DNA from: Anoplolepis gracilipes
Taxonomy: Eukaryota; Arthropoda; Insecta; Hymenoptera; Formicidae
Direction: 5' to 3'
Length of the DNA: 64,000 nt
NCBI RefSeq assembly: GCF_047496725.1
Contig: NC_132975.1
Span: 8,196,501-8,260,500 of the forward strand
Shown here in pieces: positions 53,388 to 64,000 of this stretch. Position numbers and translations under genes: made by a program. The first letter of the stretch is position 1, and each line of letters begins with the position of its first letter. The notes beneath the pieces are model-generated. The model did not search any database and was not told where the DNA came from. It saw only the letters and a list, made by a program, of their open reading frames with translations.

Positions 53388-53394
53388 TTTTATA
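53388..53394 (-). promoter_or_regulatory. TATA box of the minus-strand candidate transcript
   Basis: A consensus TATAAAA reads on the minus strand from 53394 to 53388. The initiator TTAGTT (minus strand, 53363-53358) has its A at 53361, 33 bp from the first T of the TATA box, close to the usual spacing. Confidence 0.55.
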
Positions 53395-54126
53395 TTCCGT
53401 CGGAATTTCCAGGAACTCGGCGACTCGCGACCGAGCGATCCTGACACAGATATTGGTCGAGCGATCTCAGCCGAAGCACGTCCTGCCGACGGCTGCAATC
53501 TCCGGCTGCGTTTATTCCGTTAAGTTCTCCTCTATCGGTCCTTCGTCTCGCAAGATTTCCTTCAACAGATTCCAGGAACGAATCAGATCCCGGGGCGATC
53601 AAGTTACGCACCACTTCGCGATATCGTGCAATTGAGACGCGCCGGACGCTTGTTTCACTACGTTCCCTATATTCGTGTACACTGAAGTTGATCGCGCGAT
53701 AGCGCCCGTGGCGCTTCACCGTATCGCACGAAAATTGCGAGTCTCCATATCGCGAAATATTGCGACGAAATGCACGATAACGATAGCGAGAATGCCGTCC
53801 GAGAACGTAATTAAACGTCTTAGAAGAGCGAACGTAACACCCGTTACGACGCGACAACGAAGGGAACGGTACAACGCGCGAACGATACGTTCCCTGCAAC
53901 GGCGACACACTCCCTACGGCGGCGACGGAGGAACTGAGTGAGCGCAGGGAACGAGAGAGCGTCTCCTCCCCTCCACTCTGCCTGCCGAGCAGCGGCGACG
54001 GCGGCGGCTTCCCCCACCAGCCGCGCGATCGGCCGTTCTCGGCTCACCTCGTCCTGCCGTATCCTACCAGCCACATTCAAGCCCCCGCGCCCCGCGTCCC
54101 GCGCCGCGCGTCGCGTCCCTGCTTAC

Positions 54127-54320
54127 CTTCAAGTTGGTGAAGATACTCTCTCTCTCGCCTCTCGCCTCTCGCCTCTCGCCGCGCGCGCGTCGTCTCTTTC
54201 TAACTGCACGGGTTCGTATAAACGCGTTTCGTGGAATTTTCGTCGCGGCCAACTTGAAAGTCAGTTTCACCGTTTGCGATCGTGTTATTTCTACGCGACC
54301 AAGCTCATAGGGAGTCTTTG
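54127..54320 (-). other. Possible alternative upstream first exon
   Basis: On the minus strand ...TTGAAG|GTAAGC is a near-ideal donor, with the intron starting at 54126. About 200 bp upstream a CCAAT box (minus strand of 54347-54351) precedes TATAAC (minus strand of 54344-54339), giving a predicted start near 54313. The frame through the exon is open but has no ATG, so it would be untranslated. A tandem 7-mer repeat lies inside it. The start is poorly defined. Confidence 0.25.
54146..54180. repeat. Short tandem repeat, 7-bp unit CTCTCGC, about 4 copies
   Basis: GCCTCTC units repeat in register, preceded by CTCTCTCT and followed by GCGCGCGCG. It lies within the possible upstream exon. Confidence 0.88.
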
Positions 54321-54422
54321 CGACGATACGCGATACGCGTTATATGATTGGTTATCTAACAATCCGAGTCGCGTCGATAGCCTGGCGAGGCGGAAAATTT
54401 ATCGGTTAACGCTCATACATAG

Positions 54423-54436
54423 ATACATATATACAT

Positions 54437-54472
<36 letters not shown>

Positions 54473-54484
54473 GCACGCACACAC
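54423..54484. repeat. (CA)n-rich alternating purine-pyrimidine tract, about 62 bp
   Basis: ATACATATATACATG leads into (CA)n and then (CGCA)n with strict purine-pyrimidine alternation throughout. It lies at the upstream edge of the CpG island and is a Z-DNA candidate. Confidence 0.93.
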
Positions 54485-54499
54485 TGTAGCGCGCAAACG

Positions 54500-55374
54500 A
54501 AAGACGGATTCTCGGAACAAGAATATAGCACATATCGCGCGATATTGTGAGATCTTGTAATGCTTTCTCGCGTTTTCTTCTTTCCTTTTTTTCTTCGAAT
54601 CTGTTCAAGAAAAGAGGAATCTTCTGTTCGAAAAAGATCTGCCTTTATATTAAAGGTGAGATATCATTTACGAACATCACAAAAACTCTAACTATAATTA
54701 CCGCAATGCACAGTTTAAAATGGGGGATTTAACATTAACGGTTATTGAAACTTATAAAATAGCTATTTCGAAGTTGCGAGATAAAGTTCGAAATTGCACA
54801 ATATCGCAAAGTTTTCGGCGAAACGACTGAATTCGTAGTTATCGTTCCGAGAGAGTATTAGTTGCGGTTCGCGAGATGTTCCGATATCACGTGCGATTTA
54901 CAACCCTTAGAATCGTGACTTTGCATTCAATTCGTGTCAAATGGACGCTTTCGTTCAGTCAGTCTATCTCTTCCTCAACTTAATCTCTGGTGATGTAAGT
55001 AAATTCTTATTATTTATCATTTGATACTGCTACGTATAAGGAAATAAATATTAGCTTTATATTCATTGTTTGTTTGGCAGCGATTATCAGGTCATGTCGT
55101 TACAAAGACAATACATTCGTATATAGTTCAAATATACACCAACTTGGTTCTTCATTCCTTCAGTACTGCGTCACCAAAATAATGTAAGTATATACCATTA
55201 TTAATTATATATTAAAGAGAGAAATGATGTGGATAGAAATGTATATGTATAAATAAATATATAATATAAATAATAATAAATATATAGTATAAATAAATAA
55301 TAAAAATTTATATACAATTTATTTAATTAATAATTGATAATAGAAATAATGTACAAACAAAAATATTTCAAAAA

Positions 55375-55378
<4 letters not shown>
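54500..55378. other. Island edge grading into AT-rich DNA
   Basis: Balanced until about 54970 and AT-rich afterwards. No frame with recognisable content. Confidence 0.65.

Positions 55379-55415
<37 letters not shown>
55379..55415. repeat. (TA)n microsatellite, about 18 units
   Basis: An alternating T/A run of about 37 bp. Confidence 0.94.
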
Positions 55416-55421
<6 letters not shown>

Positions 55422-58403
55422 AAACAGATAAGAAAATGAATAATATCTTAGCGTAATAGGATTCATTTGCTTATTCGAGAGAAATAACGCAAAAAGTATA
55501 CATGAAAATAATAATATGAAAAATGCTAGTTACCATTTATTATTTTGAATTTTTAAAATATCTTTTCTTTGATGATGTTTTTTATTATATATAATATGAT
55601 ATATCTCTAGGATATTTTAGATTCTTAAATATCCTTTTTTTGTATTTTATATAATATTTATTATTTATAAAAGTATTTAAAAAGATAAAATTTGTTAATA
55701 TAATAAATCTAACAATATCTATACTGAAATTTTACAAAGTACTATACATGGCAAACGAATGCTTCTATTAATAACGCTATGAAATTATGAAGAATTCTAC
55801 ATCAATTTATGACAAAATGTCCTTTCATAAAGTATTGAATGCAAAGTTTATTTTTTATCTAGTTATATTATTTATAGATTTTGTTTTTCAATATTATCGT
55901 TATGAAATCAAAACAACATAACTGTATACTATTTCATCGATCATACGAAATAAAATATTGTTTCTATTGTTAAAATATTTGCCTCTCATATACAGACACG
56001 ATACATTTTATTTAACAAAATGACAGTTATACATTCACAAGTTTTTGTATTGTACTGCAATCTAACTTTATGTTCGAGTTATTAATTCAAATGCTTCTTA
56101 AAATATTGAAATCGTCCACAATAAATACAGAATAAAAGAACAAGTTTATTTGATGCTAAAATTTGTTCTCGTTTTCTTAACATAGACACGAATCTCATTT
56201 AAAATAACTAATATCATGCTCCAAAATATCCTAAAATTAACTGCTTGTTATTTATATGGTAAGTTTGTTAAATTGAAATCTTTCCTTTCTGAAAATTTTA
56301 TTAGAGATTTAATTACAGATAGGATTCTTATTTCATCAGTTTTCTGATGTTTCATATTTAATATTTTCCTTGACTAGTCTTAGATTAAAATTCTATTAAA
56401 AATTTCAAATTCATTGGAAATAAGATTTTATCTTATTAATAGTCATAATAATGCATAATTTCTGAAGCTTTTCAATTGTGTATATGTGTGATATTTGTTC
56501 AGAATTAATAAGAAGTATTCAATACACACATTGTTTAGAAAAATTTGGCTCGAAAATTACTTAAATTGTGCAAACAGTTTTAAGTGAATCATTTTAGTTG
56601 TATCAATATTAAAAAATTAATGTTTCTTTAACGATGATCGCATCTTTCCGGCGATGAGCAATACGCGAACGAGATGCGATTTTCGCTAATTTACACTTCC
56701 GTAATGAATCGTTAACGCCGCGACGGAACACGTTTCCGTGTCTGCTCGTCCGTCCGTCCGTTTGCTGCTGTATCAGGAAAATCGTTTAAACCGGCGCGTC
56801 CGCCTTCGCGTTTACAATAAATTACCGCGCTAGGTGCAAGTGGCAGACGGGAAATTATCCACGACGAAGGAAAACAATCCAAGGGAGAGGTCGCAAACTC
56901 TCGCATTTAAACGCACGCCTGTCTCGAAAACTGCGGAAAACATCGGGAAGTTTCTGCTGACGTGTACTAGGTACGCTTCACCTTCACTTTTCTCATCTTT
57001 ACTTATCTTATCTTTTGAATGATCTAACAAAAGTTATCCTTGTAATTTTAACAAAATAGAGGAAGCGATAATTTAACAATCAAAATATAATTAACAGGAT
57101 TAAAGATAATCGAAGCACATACACACACACATAATTAAATATAACAATAAAATATAATAGACAAGAAATATGACGCTTTTAAATTACAACAAACAACAAT
57201 ATTATTTGCATATCAAAAACAGATATTCGTTTACATATTATACTTTATTTTGGAATGTACAATTCGAGAAGTACTGACATATAAATACATTATATAGATA
57301 TCGCGTAACTTTGCGTATAATTCTGTATTTCGAATATTTGCACACATTAAATCGAGTAAAATTATTATAAATTGCATTGATGAGTACAGTGGCTTATGAT
57401 GCATTCGCATGTATATGTGAAGTCTACGAAATCACTTGTGACAAGAAGAGCTCGTAAAGTTCATGCAAAACCGTAGCCGGGTGCAAAATATATCGCCGTC
57501 ATCCCCGAAATTCATTCGACGGTATCTCCCAGCGAGAATCAACCGCGGACAAAAGAGCACCCCTATCGCATAAACAAGGTGGATCGCGATGTAGATCGCG
57601 AAAAGGGAGAGGGTCGCTTCTCGTTCTCGTCGCCGAGGTGTTTCGTAACCGAGTTTACAAAAGAGATGCTCTCATGCACGGAGGTTACTTTGCTCCCTCG
57701 CCTCCGCTAATCCCAAAAGTCCATAAATACTGGAAGGGAGTTTATTCTCCGAAGGGTCGTTCGCAGGATCGCAGTTGTACCCCGTGACACGATACCGCGA
57801 TGACGTTTTAATCCAACGGCCCGAGAACGCACCTCGAAAACATCGTGCAGAATTTGTGGCGTCGTTTCGCACAACTGATAACGCCTCGATAACTACGATT
57901 GTTTGAGTTCTCGCGATAAACTCAAGTCCTTTAGGAATTTAAATTCTATTTCTAATTAATTTAATTAATTTTAAATGAAAGTCGAACAAATACAGACAAA
58001 TTATTTTATAAGACATTCCGATGGTGAGAAATGTAATTGTAAGGATAGGAAATAAATTATTGTCAAGAAAAAAAAAGGTTAATATTTATATGAAATATGA
58101 AATTCGAAAAAAAAATATTATGTTAATATAAAATAGGAGGAGAAGTAAAAGATAAATATAAATTAATAGAAGAAATAATAAAAGAAATAAAAATTGATGT
58201 ATATATATAATTAGAAATAACTAATATTTATATATATGTCTTTGTCTATTTGCCTACATTATCTTCCGAAATAATTTTACAGACTAGTATATTAAATCTC
58301 TAAGATACCTCAAATATAAATCCTCGGCGTGTGTTTCTCATGATCTACATCTATTATTGTCTAATAAACCGAACAACCAAATCTTTGTCATGGTCCTCCA
58401 TTC
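55416..58403. other. AT-rich noncoding DNA with two balanced islands
   Basis: AT-rich from 55416 to 56620, 57010-57350 and 57930-58330. CpG-rich islands lie at 56630-56990 and 57400-57920, with overlapping short frames on both strands. No supported exon. Confidence 0.6.
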
Positions 58404-58428
58404 TATATATATATATATATATATATAT
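58404..58428. repeat. (AT)n microsatellite, about 12 units
   Basis: An alternating A/T run of about 25 bp at the edge of a CpG-rich island. Confidence 0.92.
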
Positions 58429-58429
58429 C

Positions 58430-59150
58430 TACGTATATGCCCATTTTATCCGGTTCTATCTCGATGTAAACGATTCGTGCCGGCGATTCCGGACAACACC
58501 GGTCCGGTGGCAAATGTCAACAGTCGAGGATGCAACATAAACCTGGACAGAATCGCTCGTGGCGTGTTCCCTAGCGCGCTTTACAGTTCACGAGACCATA
58601 ACAATTGCCGGCGCGTTACAGTCAGTTCCGCAGCATTAGGACAGCTGGTCCGGTCGAGATTCCGGAGTATACTCGAAAAGGGACGACAGAAAAAGAGGGA
58701 AAGAAAAAGCTAGCGGGGGTGGAAGAGACCGTAGGTGGCCTATTGTCAGACCGAGGTCTGCATTTTCCTTTAACCTTCCGTGCCGTCATTGACTGTCTCA
58801 CGGTTCATGCCGACAATGAGGGAACGAGCAGAATTTCACGCGTCCAACAAATAATAGAGTGATTGAAGATATTTTCTGTGAAATGGTTGAATATTATTTC
58901 CAGTCTGATCGCATTTATTAACTCATCATATTCGAATGTTGTCTTTACGTTGAAGCATAGAGAGTGATTACAAAGAATGATCAAGTCTTATTAATTACAC
59001 ACGTGATTATTTGGATAAATATATGATTTTATTTTTTCATGTTAAACTGCTAGTTTTCGTCTCAATTCTCGAATAATGTATTTATAATAATATAATTATA
59101 TTTATATTTGCAATTTCAGTAGGTATATATATATGTGTGTGTGTATAACA
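58430..59150. other. CpG-rich island then AT-rich DNA
   Basis: The island at 58430-58860 has three short overlapping plus-strand frames. AT-rich DNA follows, with a short TA/TG run at about 59123-59145 directly before the foldback element. Confidence 0.6.
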
Positions 59151-59154
59151 TGTA

Positions 59155-59441
59155 TTAATCTTGCATTATCCGTCGTTTAAGATTCTTTATTGTCAAATGC
59201 AGCATACGTTGTGTACAATATACGTATTTATATAATAAAATTATTAAATATTTATAAACAATATTTGATATATATTAGAAATAATTATATAAATTATAAC
59301 AGTGAGATATAATTTATAAAATTATTTCTAATATGTAAAATTTTATTTACGAATCAATATTTAATAATTTTTTTACAAACACTCGACGTATGTTGTGTTT
59401 GACAGTAAAGAATTCTAACAACGTATGTAAGACAAGATTAA
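59155..59441. mobile_element. Foldback MITE, about 287 bp, TA-flanked
   Basis: The two halves are imperfect reverse complements along their whole length. Matching blocks from the ends inward are TTAATCTTG, ATTCTTTAYTGTCAAA, CATACGTYG, AATTATTAAATATT and ATATTAGAAATAATT. The centre of symmetry is near 59296. The element is flanked by TA at 59153-59154 and 59442-59443, as for Tc1/mariner target sites, although a TA flank is weak evidence in AT-rich DNA. It encodes nothing. The mismatches between arms suggest an older insertion than the 15.1-kb element. A transcribed copy would fold into a long hairpin and could feed small RNA pathways. Confidence 0.75.
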
Positions 59442-59564
59442 TATTATACTAATATACTAATTATAGACAATTATAAAATATATTAGATGTAACTTCTTAG
59501 AGCGAGATATTTATGTTGTATGGCTTTTATATATCAGGAGCATTAATTTCTTACACACATTAAT

Positions 59565-59602
59565 AATTTATTATCAGCTTATATATAAGCTGATAATAAA
59601 TT
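59565..59602. repeat. Perfect 38-bp palindrome
   Basis: The 19-bp arm AATTTATTATCAGCTTATA is followed directly by its exact reverse complement, with no spacer. A perfect spacerless palindrome of this size is unusual and cruciform-prone. Confidence 0.95.
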
Positions 59603-60330
59603 AATAATTCCTAAATAAATAACGATAAGAATATTAACCGATATGTCAGACGGTTTACCTTCAAAGTTAATCAGGCTTAAAGAGGTAGAATAATTTATGC
59701 TTTATTATTAAGCTTCTTAATTTTATTTGTAAACATTAAACTCAAAGTATGAACTTTTGATGTAAAATGATGTAACAGCTTATAATGTCACGATAAAAAT
59801 ATTTTCGAAGTAAAAGGTTAACTCTTTTATGAAAAGAGATATCTCTAAAGCTGTCAACATCAATTTTGGATACTTAGAGTTGGTATAATCTGAAAACTTT
59901 AGCATAATATTCGAATGAATAGTATAAAACTTCAAACACTTACTTAGCTAACTTTAGCCGTGCTTATAATAAATGGTCAAAAAAACCAAATAAGAAGAAG
60001 TGAAATTATAAAATAATGCACTTGCATAAAGTTAAAGTATAAAGCATATGAAAAAGTGAGCGTGGTATAACATTAACTTTTTGGTCTTCAATATTCATAT
60101 AGATGATAATAGTTTCAACAATGAATTTTTTTGCTTTATTTATCAAAATTATCAATTATATAAATTGAATTTTTAAATTATAAATTGAGAACATCAAAAT
60201 ATATAAAAATCTTTATTTAAATTTTTATCTCTTCTCTAAAAATTGTAACAATGATCTAATTATATCGCTGATTCATTTATAACAAATTGTTTATATGTTT
60301 AGAATACGTAATGACTTAGATAACCTATAT
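59603..60330. other. AT-rich noncoding DNA
   Basis: No supported feature. Confidence 0.7.
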
Positions 60331-60336
60331 CTATCT

Positions 60337-60621
60337 TTAAAAGTCAAATCTTATCCATACTTCAATATTTATCAGGTTTATTGAACCTTCAGAACTATTA
60401 TTAAAAGTACAAGAATTCAGCGTTAACAAAGTTTTCCTTCTCACATGAGACATACTAGACGCGTTTCGTACCAGGCAATACCGACACATAAGCAGATTCA
60501 ATAAAATCATGAACACGGCAATTACACGGACAACATCATAAAATATACCGACATAACGAAGACGATTAAATGCTTGTGCATGTCTCTTCGGCAACCGGAC
60601 TAATTTTGTGTACGCGGACAT
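60337..60621 (-). other. Weak candidate coding exon with a membrane-like segment
   Basis: A minus-strand frame from ATG 60621 to a TAA at 60339-60337 gives 94 codons starting MSAYTKLVRLPKRHAQAFNR. A hydrophobic stretch at about residues 28-46 (IFYDVVRVIAVFMILLNLL) could span a membrane. A pyrimidine-rich tract followed by ATTAG at the start of the frame resembles an acceptor, and CAT|GTGAGA inside it resembles a donor. Only this frame is open. Even so, a frame this long is expected by chance several times in a window of this size. It could be a fragment of a membrane protein or nothing. Confidence 0.15.
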
Positions 60622-60659
60622 TCGGAAAGAAATAATCAAAGAGAACGCGATATAGAGAA

Positions 60660-60871
60660 CTCTTGTCGATAAGATATTTCGGTATGCAAAATTTTATTAT
60701 ATTAATCTATGATGTCATTTAAATTGAAATTGAAAAATTAACAAGAAACAAATAATCCTATATCAAATTAGCATGTTTTTTAAATTGCACAAATCTAATA
60801 GAATTAGAAATTACGTAAGCAATAAATAATTCATTTATTCAATGAAAAATATTATACAATGAAAAGAGAAA

Positions 60872-60874
<3 letters not shown>
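60660..60874. other. AT-rich noncoding DNA
   Basis: No supported feature. Confidence 0.7.

Positions 60875-60930
<56 letters not shown>
60875..60930. repeat. (AG)n microsatellite, about 27 units
   Basis: A (GA)n run of about 55 bp with one AAA interruption near 60915. Confidence 0.95.
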
Positions 60931-61836
60931 CTAATTACAAGATACTTTCTAAGTAAACTTTCTAAGTAAATATTTCTGAATAAAATGATTTTGTGAGATC
61001 TCTTGACAAATTGAAACTAAAATTTTATTTCCGATATAAATTTGTTCCAGAAACAAGAGGAGTATTTGATGGAATTATTTAGTGTGCACTCGATAAGTTT
61101 ATCAGTTTTGTGTGTATGTGTGCGATTAAAGATTAAATTTATTGAACTATGTTTCTACAACTCTTTATAAAGTGTGACGACATTTATGGTCAGTTTCTCG
61201 AGATTCAAACTATTACAGAATATAACATTTATCATGTTGTTTAGTTATAAATAAATAAATAATAAATTAAACAAAATAGAAATAAGAGTATATAGAAAAA
61301 AATTGTAGTTTTTAATTAACTTGATGAATATTTTCTATATCCTAATACTTAATTTTATTATATCAAAATATAACGATGTTTCAACAACTTTTTAAAAAGA
61401 TTACCATAACACAGTTCGTTCGTTTTTTTGCTATGAAATAAGAAACGTTTTAAATTATCGCGATTTTTTTATATTTTAAAAAATATAATAGAATCCAAGT
61501 CTTTGTTATCTTTCCATCTTAAATATAGTATTTTAAAGTTAATTAAAATGTTAACAATATTAAACTATAATAATATGAAAAGAATAAATTCCTTAAACAT
61601 TTTATACGTCGTTCATGTGAGTTACTCTATATTTCTCAGCACACTCGCAGATACGATTTCGCATGATACAGGCGTGGGAAGAATTTTCTTTGTTCAAGGA
61701 TTTTGTGCGTGTGTAACACGTAGGTGTACAATGTTTTTCTGTCAAAGAGGCGTGAGAGGGAGATAATACCAGATCTATGATATAGACGAGTAACGTTACC
61801 CAATTATATCCGCTATCAGTTATCGGCTAATTAGCA

Positions 61837-61839
<3 letters not shown>
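60931..61839. other. AT-rich noncoding DNA
   Basis: A direct repeat TTTCTAAGTAAA (about 60945-60970) is the only local structure seen. More balanced at 61600-61830. No supported exon. Confidence 0.6.

Positions 61840-61869
<30 letters not shown>
61840..61869. repeat. (TA)n microsatellite, about 14 units
   Basis: An alternating T/A run of about 28 bp ending in CACATATA. Confidence 0.93.
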
Positions 61870-61876
<7 letters not shown>

Positions 61877-62023
61877 AAATATGTATGTACAATATATACT
61901 TACGTAATTTTTCCACGTTGTCGTCCTTTTCCCGCAAAGTTGACGCGTATCTGTAACATAAAACAACAAGCATTAACACAGTGTAACACAGATCGAGCTT
62001 GTATTTGTGTGTTAATCATACGA

Positions 62024-62057
62024 ACATGTGTGTGTATGTGTGTGCGTGTGTGCACGC
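62024..62057. repeat. (GT)n-rich alternating tract, 34 bp
   Basis: ACATGTGTGTGTATG continues through GTGTGCGTG to TGCACGC with strict purine-pyrimidine alternation. Confidence 0.9.
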
Positions 62058-62059
62058 TT

Positions 62060-63815
62060 TCAAAGATCGAATCGCCGGGCCAACGAGATACAACTACATG
62101 AGCAATAACGGTGCTTAATTTAAATATATTCCCTTAATCGTCTGCATTTATTTCATTATAATCCTACCGCGCGGACGGTATATCGCGCTATTTGCATTAA
62201 TTGCTCGTATTACGTTTGTACTGCGAAGATATAAACCTTCGATCGAGCAAACATACTAGCGAATAGATAGCATCGATAGATGGATAAAAAAAATAAAAGA
62301 GAAAGAAAAGAGATAATCGTGATTCCTTTATGCATATTTGCAACATGCAATTCGCGCCATAAGAATTCATGCTTATAATTGCTGTATTGAAATATTGAAG
62401 CTATGAAATAAATCGATGATAATAATGGAAAAAAGTGTCAATGCTATATTTAATCGATATTTATATAAATATCTATATTAGTAAATTTAATCACAATTTT
62501 TAAAATTTGAAAAAAAGAAGAGTGGGAAAGGAAGATATTGGAAAAAGAAATATGGATAATAATATTTAGTTTTAGATTTCAGTGGCGCGTGTCTTTATAT
62601 AAATAGGTACATGAAAATTATAATACACAAAGTAACATTACCGGTTAAAAAAAATTAAATTAATGGAATCTTGTACCTTGGTGCGATATGCTCGTTTGTT
62701 CACTCGTGATTCGCATTGAAGATGCGGGCATGTTGTACAGATTATAGAATAAGCTTTTGCATTCGAGGGATTTTGCTAATCCCTTCTCTATACGTAATTC
62801 CATTATCGGGCATTTTCCTTATGCCGCGAGTATTGCGCGCACATCGGCAACCACGTACGATCTTTGATACTATGAACCTTCGAGAATAATCGTTACTATA
62901 CAATCATGACGCTTGCAGGAAAACTATTAACTTGATAATGTGTACGATTTGTCATAAAGAATTATTTTAAATTGTTTTTATTTAATTAATAAATTTGTAT
63001 AAATTAATATTATCAAGTACGCAAAAGATTAAGATTACATTTGCAGAAATATTTTTTATCAAGAAAACAATATGATGATACTTTTCTATTTTGTAAATTA
63101 TAGGTCTGTCTTTTAATCATTTACAAATGTTGATTGAAAATTATATTCATATATTTCATAAAGTTTCTGGTTATACAAAATAAAATATTTTCTCCGCCAA
63201 GACAAACTTCGGTCACGCGTTTCGTGTACACAAATTATCGTGAATTCTCATGCTCTGACAGAAATTAGCTTGAATCTTTGAAAATAATTATCATTTTTTG
63301 AAGATTAATATCGAAAACAACCTCCTAAAAGCTAACGATATGACCGCAGTTTTAGAGGAAGGTTGAGTAAAATTCCTCTTTACGTTTCTCAGTCCATTAT
63401 AGGCGATAATAACATCCTCGGCTATACTCACAGCATTCGTACACGCGTGAAATATGAATACGTGCGTGCAGCAAGCCGGGCCGCATGTTTCTGCAGTCAA
63501 CGTGCGCATCAACGTGGTGACACGTATCGAACACGTTGATTCTGCATAGCTAACATCTCACTCGCTTTGCCACATGAACGAAGGTGCGTGCATACCTGCC
63601 TGCACGTGAACGTACGCGTGTACGGGGCCCCGAGGGATCCGGGGTCCTTTCGGGGACCCTCTCTCTATGTGCGGCACCGGAATCGACTCGAATTAAAGGG
63701 GAACGACCGAGGAGTAGTGCCAACTTAATGAGGGACCACCTAACTTTAACTGTTTGTTTTTCAAGGGACCTCGTCAGAGAGAGAAAATACTCGGCCCCGG
63801 ACCCCGCAGAGAGAT
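62060..63815. other. Noncoding mosaic
   Basis: Balanced at 62060-62280 and 62680-62950, AT-rich between and until 63180, then a CpG-rich island to the window end. Within it, GGGTCC (63642-63647) and GGACCC (63654-63659) form a short GC hairpin amid other GGACCCC/GGGGTCC words. Frames of 104 and 107 codons on opposite strands overlap here and are judged non-coding. Confidence 0.55.
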
Positions 63816-63840
63816 CTATATATATATATATATATATATA
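63816..63840. repeat. (TA)n microsatellite, about 12 units
   Basis: An alternating T/A run of about 25 bp embedded in a CpG-rich island. Confidence 0.93.
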
Positions 63841-64000
63841 CATACGTATGAGTGTACGTTCACGATCAGGCAAGTCCGTTTATGGCTTGTATTGCTAGCC
63901 CTATTGCCATAACTTCCGCGATTTGGGCGTGAAATTACACGCGCAGAAATCGGTACGAGAGGCTCGTCGATAGTTCGATGAAGGTGTTCGATCCCTTGCC
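63841..64000. other. CpG-rich DNA at window end
   Basis: Balanced composition and no feature that can be supported. It may continue beyond the window. Confidence 0.6.

Larger units (their letters stand above)
53000..54500. other. CpG-rich promoter-like island
   Basis: The longest CpG-dense segment of the window, with the peak of GC at about 53920-54200. It contains two minus-strand splice donors and a TATA/initiator pair, listed separately. Frames of 172 (minus) and 183 (plus) codons are open here, but both overlap each other and the plus one runs into a CA microsatellite. They are attributed to composition. Confidence 0.6.

Noticed and set aside
53390..53908. 172-codon minus-strand frame in the promoter-like island
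   Set aside because: It lies upstream of the TATA box, is Arg/Ser-rich and overlaps plus-strand frames. It is best explained by CpG-rich composition or untranslated leader.
53938..54489. 183-codon plus-strand frame, the longest in the window
   Set aside because: It starts without an ATG, is Arg/Ala/Ser-rich, and its end is a translated CA microsatellite (Thr-His repeats).
1..64000. Search for tRNA genes, CRISPR arrays, bacterial operons and integrated viral genes
   Set aside because: No B-box-like GGTTCGANNCC in a cloverleaf context, no regularly spaced repeats with spacers, no clustered long frames and no viral-type domain were seen by eye on either strand.

Overview
The window looks like nuclear DNA of an arthropod, most likely an insect and plausibly a hymenopteran such as an ant. 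This is inferred from overall character only: a strongly AT-rich background broken by short CpG-rich islands, many (GA)n, (TA)n and (CA)n microsatellites, arthropod-style core promoter motifs (TATAAAA plus TCAGT-like initiators), GTAAGT splice donors and small non-autonomous DNA transposons. Nothing bacterial is visible: no operons, no long reading frames, no ribosome binding sites. The longest open frames are below 190 codons, and they lie mostly in CpG-rich stretches where several frames are open at once.

I find no complete, recognisable protein-coding gene, tRNA, rRNA or named microRNA. The window reads as intergenic and/or long-intron sequence. The best gene evidence is on the minus strand in the CpG-rich block at about 53.0-54.5 kb. 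There a TATA box, an initiator about 33 bp downstream, a roughly 96-nt exon and a consensus GTAAGT donor line up. The exon holds an ATG followed by 13 codons that end exactly at the donor. A second minus-strand donor (AAG|GTAAGC) lies about 860 bp upstream and could end an alternative first exon. If both are real, the AT-rich DNA below 53 kb would be a long first intron of that gene. On the plus strand, a TCAGTT initiator at 38.61 kb precedes a 116-codon open frame that may be a first exon. Weaker promoter-like arrangements occur at 0.78 kb and 31.08 kb.

Two small transposons can be delimited. One is a 270-bp element at 15.1-15.4 kb with perfect 16-bp terminal inverted repeats and a perfect 8-bp target duplication (hAT- or P-type). 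The other is a roughly 287-bp foldback element at 59.15-59.44 kb flanked by TA (Tc1/mariner-type MITE). There are also several perfect palindromes and hairpins, three long alternating purine-pyrimidine tracts (possible Z-DNA), mirrored poly-G and poly-C runs around 29.1-29.3 kb, and about a dozen long microsatellites.

At large scale the window is a mosaic: CpG-rich islands of roughly 300-700 bp alternate with AT-rich spacers of similar or larger size. The islands have no convincing coding potential and are the natural candidates for conserved regulatory DNA. All coordinates and repeat lengths were read by eye, and gene calls are provisional.
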